From Candidatus Zixiibacteriota bacterium (GTDB lineage Bacteria; Zixibacteria; MSB-5A5; GN15; PGXB01), in the NCBI GenBank assembly GCA_026397505.1, contig JAPLUR010000052.1:1-64000 (forward strand): a DNA stretch of 64,000 bases, given 5' to 3'. The first letter of the stretch is position 1, and each line of letters starts with the position of its first letter. The translations under genes and the position numbers were made by a program. Under the pieces are notes generated by a model. It was given only the letters and a program-made list of their open reading frames with translations. It was not told the DNA's origin and searched no databases. Shown one piece after another: positions 8,530-17,158 of this stretch.

Positions 8530-11500
8530 TCAATAATCCCAATAGAAATTCAGCAACAGGTGGTACAGATTTTCCTGATCCCGACGCCCCTCCACCAGAA
8601 GGAACCGCTTCAGCCGATATTCAAAGCCGACCTCCTGTCCGGCCACACCTGAAATGGACGATCGCCCATAGATATAGAGATTGGGGTGCGTATAGAAGCC
8701 AACTGTCAATCTTGTCCCCAGCGGATTGAATTTGTCGCCATATACCGGATCAATTTCGAAAGTCTCAACACCCAGTGTGCGCGAGCCGATTTGAGCCATC
8801 TGACCGCTTAAAAAGCCGGAAATGCCGGTGGTCAATCTATCTGTCCCGGCCTTCAGCTTATTGCTGCCCGCCTGATAGTAGTCGGTAAATATCAATGGAA
8901 TAATTTCCTCGTTGGTAAACTGCGGGCCGCCCCCGCTTCCTTCGGCGGCGCTGATTATCGGCTCCTCCAGCGTGCCGGTGATATGGACCCGTAAATCATA
9001 AGTCGGTGCTTCGGTGGTCGCACCGGATTGACTGGTTGCGGCTCCCCGAATTTTCGTGGAGGCATAAATATCCAGCCGCGGATTGGGGTATTCAATATCC
9101 TCGTAGTTAATAGTCCCCCCGGGCTCGATACGAAACACCCGGTCAGCCATAAAACCCTTGCCCCTCAGAATTTCCAAGGTGCCGATATATCGATAGTTGC
9201 CCTTTTCCCGAATGAAATTCAGTTTGCCGGAAAACTCGGCGTCAATATCATCATTCTTTATCCACAGGTTGGAGGCGATATCCGCATTAAGATTAAGATC
9301 CCAGGTCTTATCCCCCTGCAATGAGGTCAAGATGGTCCAGCCGTCGGTTTCTTTGGCAAAGTTCTCCCGATATAACGCGGAACGAATGGTCACGTCTCCC
9401 CTGACAGTTGGCGGCGTAATCCCTTCAACACTCAAGTCGGCATCAACTACCGCCGAAACATCCCCCAGTTCATACCTTGCAGGAAAATCCTCCACTTTTA
9501 TTTTGAGTCCATACTTGAACTGGTCGATTGAATTGATTACGATTTGCCCGCCACCGCTGACCTTTCCGTTATTGCGCTCTTTATCGGAACACTCGGCAGC
9601 AATTTCTTCCAGATAGACGGTCTGGTTAACCATCCGCATGGCGACACGAAGCCTCTCCAGCGGAAGGGCCAGTTCATAAGGTTTCAGAATTCCATTTTCC
9701 AGGCTGATGCGTCCATCCACTTTCGGCTTACGCGGTGTGCCGGTCAACTTGAAATCAGCTTTGAGATCTCCCTTAAAGCTTTCCACTTCCTCAAGAAACA
9801 GGGTGACAGCATCAAGCCGGGTATCGCGGGCGGTAATGGCGATATTCTGCTCAGCATCGGGGAAACGATCGGCCACTTCCTGGAATGATAAATCAATCGG
9901 GAAAGTCCCGCGGGCAACATAATACCCGGTATGACTATCAAGGGTCACCGAGTCAATTAAAATGTTTTTTTCGGAGTAATCGAAATCTGCAAGGAGGTCA
10001 CCGAGCAGCAACTTTTCATAGATGAGGGAATCGATTCGGCCCTGAAAGCTCATCAGGGGCGAAGCGAAAGTTCCCCCTATGTGGGATTTCCCTGATAAGG
10101 CGCCGCTGAATTGGAAAGTATCCGCTACCAGCTTAATTAAAGGAACAATGTCTATTTTCTCCAGATCAATATTGAAGTCCATTGATTCATCATAATTTAT
10201 TCTGCCGGCGCCCCGAATGTACCCGATCGGACGAAGCAGACGGCACCGCAGAATATCATAACCCGAAGAATCGATGCTGAATACAACCGAACTGTCATTG
10301 TGAAGCGTCAGGCCCATCATGTCAACGGCAACTTTATTAAAATCGAGTTTCTGCGGATAGGAAAGATAGTCGAGTATTCCCTTTCCCCCCAGCCCAGAAA
10401 ATCTGTTGCGAATATCGGCGCTCTTTATGAAAACAAACTGCGAATCAACGTCCATGTTCAAATGAAGAGAGTCGAAGGGGAATTTGTATGCCGCTCCGCT
10501 ATCGAGATGAACTAGAACCGTGCCATTCCGGTCATAAAGAAAATGCTTCACATCAAAATCAATATTGGCTTTCCGCGAATAAACATCATACAACCAGAGA
10601 GAATCAGAACGAAGCTGCCCCGCAATGCTGGGGTTTTTTAGTGCGCCGGTGATTTCAAAGACGGCATCAGCTCTCCCCCCCATGCGTTCCATGAATGTCT
10701 GCCCGTTGAAGGCCGAGAGGTTTTCAAAACGGGCGGTACCGGTGACATTGATATCGCCGCTATATTCGAGATTACCGGCAACAAAAAAAGTGTTCTCATG
10801 GTAGGAGACGACAAATTCATCCTGAAGCTGAATGCCTCTGGTCGTGATATTCATGATTCCTGTTGCCTGATAAGGATGATAACGGTCAAACCATGATTCA
10901 TCAAGATCGGCAATTATATCAAGCGACAGGCTCTCGCTGCTGAACCCCTGCCCGCTCAAATCAATTCTGCCGTTAAGATTCGATTTATAGGAATCTCGAA
11001 CCAGTCCCTCAAGATTAAAGCCGCGCACTTCGCCTCGCAGATGATATTCCTCCGGCTGTTTGGAGAAATCGATTCCTCCTTTGCCCTGCAACCCGCATCC
11101 ACCAAGAATTGTCCCATCAAGGGTGTCAAATTCAAGCCGGTTGTTATGAAACCTAAAATCGGTGTTAAGGGAATCAAAGTAGTGTTCTTCAAAAGTGCCG
11201 GTCAGGGTCACCTTTCCGGAAATGACATCATCCCGGTATTTAATGTCTCCCAGGACAGATATCTTTCCTCTGAGTTTGATTTTTAGGAAGGAAAAGGCCT
11301 CAGCCAGATTCAGAGCAGGAGCTTCAATAACCGCCTGCCACTGGAGACTCGGAGATAAGATTGCCTGTCCGCTCGCTTTCAATTCCGAAGAATCAGTAAC
11401 AACCTGAAAATCCTGCAGCATTAAATTGTCGCCCGTCAGCGTGATTTTCCCCGAGGCGGATTTGAGACCGAATCGGCGGTCGGAGGAGCTGTAATTAAGA

Positions 11501-12063
11501 CTGTCGATATTGGCCGAATAGGTATTTTCCGAGGATTGAACGGCCCCTTTCAGGGAACAGTCGCTGAAGCGGAGGGTATCGCCGGGCATGAGCAGATTCA
11601 GGCTGAGATTTCTAAGCCTCAGTTCCTTGATTTCGAAATTTAATGTGCCGCCTTTTTGAACCGATTCCCCCGGCGGTCGGGGAATAAGCCATTTCTTGTC
11701 GGCTGTCTTCACCAGCTTGAATGCGGCTGAATCCATTTCGATGCTCTGGAAAATCAGATCGCCGCGCCAGAGATTCGATAGAGAATATTCGATTGTGAGA
11801 CGGGGAATATAAGCCATTGTATAATCATTGCTGCCGTCATCATAGGAAACATCAAGATTCAGCAGAACCAGCCTGGAGTAATAATCGCCGCTGATTCTTC
11901 CTATCTGCACTTTCACCGGGAGATTTTGGCCGATCATATTTTGTAGTTTTCGATTTACCATATATTCCAGAAGTCCGAACTGGAAAAAGGCCAGGTACAC
12001 TCCCACCAGCAGGACCAGTGCGGTGCTGAGAAGGATAAGAGGGATTTTATATCTCAGCCGCAT
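8530..12063 (-). CDS. TamB-like translocation and assembly module protein
   Basis: An approximately 1177-residue protein with one N-terminal membrane helix (about 5-30) and a very long beta-rich body, ending in a DUF490/TamB domain (about 830-1177) with the family-like stretch FTNEEIIPLIFTDYY and the final barrel-contacting segment EYRLKRFLLVEGRR. TamB proteins span the periplasm and work with TamA in outer membrane protein or lipid delivery. I chose ATG 12063 over the TTG 12 nt upstream because ATG is followed directly by the membrane anchor (MRLRYKIPLILL). It overlaps the end of the upstream gene by 17 nt, indicating translational coupling, and is followed by the TamA-like gene. Confidence 0.88.
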   Translation of the reverse strand: MRLRYKIPLILLSTALVLLVGVYLAFFQFGLLEYMVNRKLQNMIGQNLPVKVQIGRISGDYYSRLVLLNLDVSYDDGSNDYTMAYIPRLTIEYSLSNLWRGDLIFQSIEMDSAAFKLVKTADKKWLIPRPPGESVQKGGTLNFEIKELRLRNLSLNLLMPGDTLRFSDCSLKGAVQSSENTYSANIDSLNYSSSDRRFGLKSASGKITLTGDNLMLQDFQVVTDSSELKASGQAILSPSLQWQAVIEAPALNLAEAFSFLKIKLRGKISVLGDIKYRDDVISGKVTLTGTFEEHYFDSLNTDFRFHNNRLEFDTLDGTILGGCGLQGKGGIDFSKQPEEYHLRGEVRGFNLEGLVRDSYKSNLNGRIDLSGQGFSSESLSLDIIADLDESWFDRYHPYQATGIMNITTRGIQLQDEFVVSYHENTFFVAGNLEYSGDINVTGTARFENLSAFNGQTFMERMGGRADAVFEITGALKNPSIAGQLRSDSLWLYDVYSRKANIDFDVKHFLYDRNGTVLVHLDSGAAYKFPFDSLHLNMDVDSQFVFIKSADIRNRFSGLGGKGILDYLSYPQKLDFNKVAVDMMGLTLHNDSSVVFSIDSSGYDILRCRLLRPIGYIRGAGRINYDESMDFNIDLEKIDIVPLIKLVADTFQFSGALSGKSHIGGTFASPLMSFQGRIDSLIYEKLLLGDLLADFDYSEKNILIDSVTLDSHTGYYVARGTFPIDLSFQEVADRFPDAEQNIAITARDTRLDAVTLFLEEVESFKGDLKADFKLTGTPRKPKVDGRISLENGILKPYELALPLERLRVAMRMVNQTVYLEEIAAECSDKERNNGKVSGGGQIVINSIDQFKYGLKIKVEDFPARYELGDVSAVVDADLSVEGITPPTVRGDVTIRSALYRENFAKETDGWTILTSLQGDKTWDLNLNADIASNLWIKNDDIDAEFSGKLNFIREKGNYRYIGTLEILRGKGFMADRVFRIEPGGTINYEDIEYPNPRLDIYASTKIRGAATSQSGATTEAPTYDLRVHITGTLEEPIISAAEGSGGGPQFTNEEIIPLIFTDYYQAGSNKLKAGTDRLTTGISGFLSGQMAQIGSRTLGVETFEIDPVYGDKFNPLGTRLTVGFYTHPNLYIYGRSSISGVAGQEVGFEYRLKRFLLVEGRRDQENLYHLLLNFYWDY

Positions 12064-12736
12064 ACTTGCTCTCAATTCTGGAGATTATTCTATCGGCCAT
12101 TTTCCGGCGATTCTGTCCGGTGAGGGGCGCAACATCGTCATTGACCTTTCTTACCAGAGATATCGACGCACCGACATTGAGACTTCCAAAGACATGCGAT
12201 ATCAATTGTCTTTCCCGCCGGTCAACAATCAGGGCGGCCACCTCGGCCAGTTCTCTTTCGATCCGGCTCATGCCCGGACGGCTGAGAACTTTACCATAAC
12301 CTTCCATGACCATCCATTCAAAAAACTCCGGGGCAACTTGAGTGAAACGCCGCCGCAGAGCATCATAGTTTTTCCCATATACGATGCGGCAGAGGGCGTC
12401 GCCGTCAGATCGCCATTTTCGGATATTTCGATCGACTTGCTTCCTGATGCCAGAGGGACGTCCTATCTCGAAGAATACTTCTTCAAAAATGATTATTCCC
12501 TCAATCGCCCGGGGGAATCCAAGAAAAAGGTAACTCTGAAGGATGGTCTCATATATCGCCGTTTTCTCCATTCTGCGTTTTCTCAAATAAGTCAGAATCG
12601 CCCGGGTCAAGCGGGGGCGACAGAGCGCTAAGGCGGACGATAAAATGGCCAGCAGTCGCACGCGGCGGGTACGGCCAGAGAGTTTTAGCGAATCAAGATA
12701 ATCGGCTATTTCTTCAGGTTTAACCATAATCTCCAT
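12047..12736 (-). CDS. Carboxymuconolactone decarboxylase-like protein lacking the redox cysteines
   Basis: A 229-residue soluble protein. The two halves resemble the CMD/AhpD fold: AIYETILQSYLFLGFPRAIEG (about 60-82) and GYGKVLSRPGMSRIERELAE followed by SHVFGSLNVGAS (about 145-195) match conserved CMD family stretches. The CxxC pair of AhpD peroxidase-like members is absent, so it is unlikely to be a thiol reductase. It overlaps the tamB-like gene and so may be co-translated with it; a link to envelope assembly is only inference from position. A GGAG lies just 3 nt before a second ATG (12727), leaving the start uncertain. Confidence 0.7.
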   Translation of the reverse strand: MEIMVKPEEIADYLDSLKLSGRTRRVRLLAILSSALALCRPRLTRAILTYLRKRRMEKTAIYETILQSYLFLGFPRAIEGIIIFEEVFFEIGRPSGIRKQVDRNIRKWRSDGDALCRIVYGKNYDALRRRFTQVAPEFFEWMVMEGYGKVLSRPGMSRIERELAEVAALIVDRRERQLISHVFGSLNVGASISLVRKVNDDVAPLTGQNRRKMADRIISRIESKYAAEI

Positions 12737-12878
12737 TATAATTGCTTTACTTCAATATTGGCAACCCTAATCTCTTGCCCATCCGCGGGGGTTGCGGCGC
12801 CGACATGATAAAAAAATACCGCCGGAAAAATGTCAACGTGAAGCTTCCAGCGGCATCTGTAGTTGATATAAGCAATTA

Positions 12879-13580
12879 TCAATAAGTTTGATTGGCCGTC
12901 CTTGTCTGCGGAGCCGATTCGGGACGAATGATCGGTTGACCGCTCAAAGGTATCTCAATAAAGATTCCGGGACCGAGAAGCATATGAGGATTTCCGGTAA
13001 CCGGAGGCGCATAGGTATTAAAAGCACCTTCACTGGCGAGGCTATTCATTAATCCGCGAATCCGATTGGCCCGGGCCACCTGTTTCTGGAAAGTCCAACC
13101 GGAATTGGTGTGCTGGGCGAAAGTCCGATTGGCCTGAGGCTGAACGGTCATGTAGCTGTTATCCATTCCATTGTCCTGGCTTTGTTCCACCTGAGCCGTC
13201 ATGGCCGATTCGTTAGTATGAATGAATAGATTCTTCACTCCGCCCGCAAAAACGAAAGCCAGCACAAAGCAGGCCGTAGCCATAATCGGCACCGCCCGAC
13301 CCCAATTGACCAGCGGTACACGTTTAGGAAAGAAAGCCCTGGTCCGAGTTTCGTGAAATCTCTCAGCGGCTATACGATTCAGAAGTCTGGTATTGAAGTC
13401 CGCCGAGACGTCACAACGCGGCAAACCTTTTGCAGCCCCGGCCATCTCAACCTGGACCGCCTCTTCACGACGACACTCCGGGCAAATTTGAAGATGCGCT
13501 GCAATTGCCTTACGCTTTCCCCCCGGCAGCTCGTCTCTACAATAGGCTGACAGGTAATAGCGTGCCCTTTGACAACGCAT
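12879..13580 (-). CDS. Anti-sigma factor with zinc-binding ZAS domain
   Basis: A 233-residue membrane protein. The N-terminal cytoplasmic domain has the H-x3-C-x2-C anti-sigma motif (His29, Cys33, Cys36 in AHLQICPECRREE), followed by one membrane helix (about 93-112) and a periplasmic Gln/Asn-rich part without a recognised domain. It would hold the partner ECF sigma factor inactive until an envelope signal arrives. Its start lies inside the sigma gene (44-nt overlap) with a good GGAGG Shine-Dalgarno, so the two proteins are translationally coupled. Confidence 0.88.
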   Translation of the reverse strand: MRCQRARYYLSAYCRDELPGGKRKAIAAHLQICPECRREEAVQVEMAGAAKGLPRCDVSADFNTRLLNRIAAERFHETRTRAFFPKRVPLVNWGRAVPIMATACFVLAFVFAGGVKNLFIHTNESAMTAQVEQSQDNGMDNSYMTVQPQANRTFAQHTNSGWTFQKQVARANRIRGLMNSLASEGAFNTYAPPVTGNPHMLLGPGIFIEIPLSGQPIIRPESAPQTRTANQTY

Positions 13581-14139
13581 TATATTCCTCCATTCTTGGT
13601 TTCAATTTCTCTCTTAAAATGGCTCGGGCACGGTTAACGCGCGATTTCACCGTCCCCAGAGGTATATTCATAATCTGGGCCACTTCCTCGTAAGGAAGTT
13701 CCTGGACATCACGAAGCAAAAAGGCTGTCTTGTATTTTTCCGGCAGATTCTCCATGGCCCTCTCCAGAGCTTGCGGTAAATTGGAAGGCAACTTCATTTC
13801 CACCGCGATTTCAGTTTCCTTACCCTGCATGTCGAAAATGTCGAAGAACTTGAATCGCTTCCTCTTCCGCAGTTCGTTGCGAGCCAGATTCAGGGCAATG
13901 GTATAAAGCCAGGTAGAAAAACAGTGGCGAAAATCAAAGGAATTACGATGTTGATAGACTCTCAAAAAAGTCTCCTGAACGATATCTTCCGCCTCCTCCG
14001 AGCTCTGAATCATGCGGAAAATCACACTCATAAGGCGATTCCTGTACTTTTCAACAATCTGATTAAAGGCGACCATATCGCCATTTTTTATCCTCTCCAT
14101 GAGTCGGTAATCAGATTGCTTTTCTAACTCTTTTTCCAC
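13537..14139 (-). CDS. ECF (sigma-70 family, RpoE-like) RNA polymerase sigma factor
   Basis: A 200-residue extracytoplasmic-function sigma factor. Region 2 carries EEAEDIVQETFLRVYQHR (about 45-62) and region 4 carries ELPYEEVAQIMNIPLGTVKSR (about 145-165), an intact helix-turn-helix. There is no region 1.1 or 3. It begins with GTG. The overlapping downstream gene is its anti-sigma factor. The promoter at 14170-14198 looks like an RpoE-type site, suggesting that it drives its own gene. Targets cannot be read from this window. Confidence 0.93.
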   Translation of the reverse strand: MEKELEKQSDYRLMERIKNGDMVAFNQIVEKYRNRLMSVIFRMIQSSEEAEDIVQETFLRVYQHRNSFDFRHCFSTWLYTIALNLARNELRKRKRFKFFDIFDMQGKETEIAVEMKLPSNLPQALERAMENLPEKYKTAFLLRDVQELPYEEVAQIMNIPLGTVKSRVNRARAILREKLKPRMEEYNALSKGTLLPVSLL

Positions 14140-14169
14140 GAGTCACCCGATCACTTTCATTATTTACTA

Positions 14170-14198
14170 TTGATACACGGGAACATAACCAAAGTTCC
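14170..14198 (-). promoter_or_regulatory. ECF-type (autoregulatory) promoter of the sigma gene
   Basis: On the minus strand GGAACTT (14192-14198), 16-nt spacer, TATCAA (14170-14175), close to the RpoE-type consensus with a GGAAC -35. The -35 is part of a 6-bp inverted repeat (GGGAAC-N9-GTTCCC, 14179-14199). The expected transcript starts about 25 nt before the GTG. Confidence 0.5.
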
Positions 14199-14256
14199 CT
14201 GCTTTCTTTATCGGCATCCGGGCTAAGGCCGTAAATGCCAGTGGATTCAAAGTCTT

Positions 14257-15477
14257 TTAAAACAGGCTCCACGGATAACCAGTAAAATATAATACGAGTC
14301 CGGCCAAAAATAGAATGGAAAGAGGGATAAATAACATTTTATAGATTTTGCCAAGATTTGAACGGAAATATTCATTGGTTAAAACCAGGCAGAAGTGTGT
14401 GGGGGACAAAATCATCCCCATATAGCCGGATAGGAAGCTCAAGAAGATATTGCCCATATTAATATCGGGCTTATAAAGATATCCGGCCAGTAGAGGGTAA
14501 GATAGTCCCACAAAGGCATTCACCATGCCGGTCAGAAGGCCGACGGTGAAGGTCAACGCAAAAATAATTATTGCCGGGGGGAACCCATATTCGGTTGTCA
14601 ATCTGGGAATTGAGCTGATGGCGCCGGTTACTTCCAGCATCTGTTGGAAAGCGATTATCCCAAATACAAGGGTGAATAATCGCGGTGAGAAAGCCTCTTT
14701 GGCCACCGGCATCAGCTTACGAAATGACGGTCTTTCCAGAACCAGCAGTATCCCCAGAGAGATCAGGACGGCCCATAGAAGTTTGACAGAAAAGATTACG
14801 GAAATGGCAATGGCCAGAATTATGGGCCAAACGGCACTTAGTATCTTTATTCCGGGCAATAAGATAAGGCCTCGCCCATCACCTTTCTCTTTAATCTTAC
14901 GGATAAAAAAGAAGATCCCGATGGGAATCATAATCAGGGTTAAGGGAATCTGCAACAGGGACACTTTGCCTACCGAAAGCGAGGTTATGGCGGCGGTCAT
15001 GATCAGCCCGGGATAGACGGGCCAAAAAAATTCAACCACGTGACGGGACCAATAATTCACGGTCGTCAAGAATTCCGGCGAATATTTCCCTTTGGGCAGA
15101 ACCTCGGCGACGAGCGGGGCCGATAGCAGGGCTCCACCCGGCATCGGCATCAGCCCCACCAGAGCCGGCAAAACAGCCGCGGCAGTTCGGGCGCCGCCAA
15201 TCAATCTTCGGCTGGCATCAACGAGACGATCCATATACCCGATTTCCTTAAGAAGTCTGCCCAGAAAGGTAATCAAGATGATGATCCCATATAGAGACAG
15301 AAACCGCTCCGAAAAGAGAGCATCCTTGTAAGTTTCCAGCACATCGCCGACCGGGAGGAGATAGAGAATTGCCAGCGCCAACCCGGCGCCAAAGAGGGTA
15401 TAGCCGACAAATACTTTTTTGCGTATGGCGAAAACAATCGCCAGAAAGATTAGCGCCAGTTTCCATAAATCATTCAT
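14257..15477 (-). CDS. DUF401-family integral membrane protein (permease-like)
   Basis: A 406-residue polytopic membrane protein with about 10-12 predicted helices. The conserved part contains GLMPMPGGALLSAPLV (about 108-123), NYWSRHVVEFFWPVYPGLI and, near the C terminus, YMGMILSPTHFCLVL, which are features of DUF401 within the ion-transporter superfamily. The substrate is unknown. Promoter position suggests an almost leaderless mRNA (see 15487-15514). It is divergent from the class IV aminotransferase gene. Confidence 0.82.
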   Translation of the reverse strand: MNDLWKLALIFLAIVFAIRKKVFVGYTLFGAGLALAILYLLPVGDVLETYKDALFSERFLSLYGIIILITFLGRLLKEIGYMDRLVDASRRLIGGARTAAAVLPALVGLMPMPGGALLSAPLVAEVLPKGKYSPEFLTTVNYWSRHVVEFFWPVYPGLIMTAAITSLSVGKVSLLQIPLTLIMIPIGIFFFIRKIKEKGDGRGLILLPGIKILSAVWPIILAIAISVIFSVKLLWAVLISLGILLVLERPSFRKLMPVAKEAFSPRLFTLVFGIIAFQQMLEVTGAISSIPRLTTEYGFPPAIIIFALTFTVGLLTGMVNAFVGLSYPLLAGYLYKPDINMGNIFLSFLSGYMGMILSPTHFCLVLTNEYFRSNLGKIYKMLFIPLSILFLAGLVLYFTGYPWSLF

Positions 15478-15486
15478 AAACTGCCC

Positions 15487-15514
15487 AATATATACGACTC
15501 CCCTGTCATGTCAA
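15487..15514 (-). promoter_or_regulatory. Promoter of the DUF401 gene, leaderless type
   Basis: On the minus strand TTGACA (15509-15514), 16-nt spacer, TATATT (15487-15492). Only 9 nt separate the -10 from the ATG, so transcription should start within a few bases of the start codon and no Shine-Dalgarno fits. Confidence 0.6.
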
Positions 15515-15533
15515 CAAAACTTGGGTGCGGTTA

Positions 15534-15561
15534 TTGAATATTCAGATTCTTTTAGTATATT
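15534..15561 (+). promoter_or_regulatory. Promoter of the aminotransferase gene, leaderless type
   Basis: TTGAAT (15534-15539), 16-nt spacer, TATATT (15556-15561), then 11 nt to the ATG at 15573 with no Shine-Dalgarno. It is back to back with the DUF401 promoter. Confidence 0.55.
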
Positions 15562-15572
15562 GGCCGTAATTT

Positions 15573-16412
15573 ATGAGAATAAACTGCTTCATAGACGGCA
15601 GGGAAGTGGCCGGGAATCGGGCCAAAATTTCGGTCTTTGATAATTCCCTCTTCTATGCCGACGGTCTTTTCGAAACCTTGCTGGCAATCGCCAAGCGAGT
15701 GGTTTTCCTGGATGGTCACCTGAAGCGCCTGGAAAAAGGAGCGCGATTAATCGGTTTGAGGCTGCCGGTTTCGCTGCCCACGCTCAAAAGATGGATAATC
15801 AGCGCGGCAAAGAAAAATCCCGCGCCGATAAAAAAGATTCGGCTCACGGTCACAGCGGGTGAGACGGCCTTTTGGGCGGGTAAGGCGACCAAACCGAAAG
15901 TGATCATTATCGTCACCGAATATGCGCTTCCCGAACGAACTTATCGCCTGACAGTCTCCCCTTTTCGCATTATTGAGAACTCCCCCTTCAGAAATGTCAA
16001 GACGCTCTCATTTGTAATTGAGATGACTTCGCGCAAGCGCGCTTATAAATCGAAGTATGATGACGCCATACTGGTGAACCGCGCCGGCTTTGTCGCCGAG
16101 GCCACCTCGGCCAATATCTTTTGGGTTAAGAAGGGAAAACTCTATACGCCGCCGCTGAACGCGGGTTGTCTGGAAGGTATGACCCGGAGGCATATATTGG
16201 CACTGGCGAGGAAAAACGGCATGCCGGTATATGAGAAAAATATCAGGCTGGAAGATTTCCTCAAAGCGGATGAGATATTCATCACTTCATCATTGAAATT
16301 GATATTGCCGGTGACGACTGTAAAGAGTGATAAGATATTTCGGTTTCAGGTCGGAACGGTAACTACGAGGCTTCAAGAGCTTCTTAAGAATCTGATTTTC
16401 ACGGGAGGATAG
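15573..16412 (+). CDS. Class IV PLP aminotransferase
   Basis: A 279-residue fold-type IV PLP enzyme. Seen are VFDNSLFYADGLFETL (about 20-35), the PLP lysine in FRNVKTLSFVIEM (about 139), the EATSANIFWV motif (about 193) and GCLEGMTRRHIL (about 210). Fold-type IV includes branched-chain aminotransferases, D-amino acid aminotransferases and 4-amino-4-deoxychorismate lyase (PabC); length and motifs do not decide among them. The downstream nitroreductase gene follows after one base, so they share a transcript. Confidence 0.85.
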   Translation: MRINCFIDGREVAGNRAKISVFDNSLFYADGLFETLLAIAKRVVFLDGHLKRLEKGARLIGLRLPVSLPTLKRWIISAAKKNPAPIKKIRLTVTAGETAFWAGKATKPKVIIIVTEYALPERTYRLTVSPFRIIENSPFRNVKTLSFVIEMTSRKRAYKSKYDDAILVNRAGFVAEATSANIFWVKKGKLYTPPLNAGCLEGMTRRHILALARKNGMPVYEKNIRLEDFLKADEIFITSSLKLILPVTTVKSDKIFRFQVGTVTTRLQELLKNLIFTGG

Positions 16413-16413
16413 A

Positions 16414-16929
16414 ATGGAATTTTTTGACGTCATCCTCAAACGCCGCTCTATCAGGGCATATCAGCACAAAGAGATTCCCGAAGATATTTTTCTTCGGATT
16501 CTGGAATCGGCCCGGCTGGCCCCCTCGGCCAGCAATCTCCAACCATGGAAATTTATAATCATCAAAGATGAAGAGCATAAAAAAGAGGTAGCCAGAATCT
16601 GCAAGGAACGAATGTGGATTGCCGGGGCCTCGGTTGTTATCGCGGGAGTAGCGACAAATCCGGACTACCGGATGGGTTCGGGGCAATCGGCCTCACAAAT
16701 CGATATCTCCACCGCTTTCGCTCAGATGACCCTGACCGCAGTCAGCGAAGGGCTTGGAACCTGCTGGATCGGGTCGTTCTATATGGAAGAGGCAAAGAAA
16801 TATCTCGGGATTCCGGACAAGTATCCGCTGGTCGGTTTTCTGACGATCGGCTATCCGGCAGAAACACCCGGCCCCAAGGAAAGAAAGAAACTTGAGGAAA
16901 TTACCTGCAGTGAGAGATGGTCGGAATAG
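16414..16929 (+). CDS. Nitroreductase-family FMN oxidoreductase
   Basis: A 171-residue protein of the nitroreductase family, which bind FMN as dimers and reduce diverse electrophiles with NAD(P)H. The N terminus has the signature ILKRRSIRAYQHKEIPED with the FMN-contacting RRSIR, then APSASNLQPWKFI (about 35-47), and the C-terminal GTCWIGSFYMEEAKKYLGIP. It is on the short side, typical of the small subfamily. Start ATG 16414 follows a GGGAGGA Shine-Dalgarno. The 230 nt after it, before the next gene, contain only weak AT-rich promoter-like boxes. Confidence 0.88.
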   Translation: MEFFDVILKRRSIRAYQHKEIPEDIFLRILESARLAPSASNLQPWKFIIIKDEEHKKEVARICKERMWIAGASVVIAGVATNPDYRMGSGQSASQIDISTAFAQMTLTAVSEGLGTCWIGSFYMEEAKKYLGIPDKYPLVGFLTIGYPAETPGPKERKKLEEITCSERWSE

Positions 16930-17158
16930 ATTAAGTGCATAATCGGGATAAGCGGAACAAAAATTGTGCGTCCAATTCCGGCCGTTTACTGCTAAACTGT
17001 TAGCTTTCATCCGAATTTACTTCTCAGTCAGTTTTGGAATGAAAATTGCATTGATTTTACCTGAGTGATGTATAAACAGTTTTATATTGATTAGCCGCAG
17101 GCAAAAGGATATTATCGCCGGTATGAAAAGAGACAGCAATTTTATCTTGGAGGGTAAA

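Noticed and set aside
12781-12836. Promoter for the CMD-like gene from TTGACA at 12831-12836
   Set aside because: No -10 lies at an acceptable distance; the best TATCAT is about 20 nt away.
17041-17090. Promoter for the envelope cluster
   Set aside because: AT-rich boxes occur (TTGATT, TATAAA, TATATT), but spacing does not fit a single site, so none is claimed.
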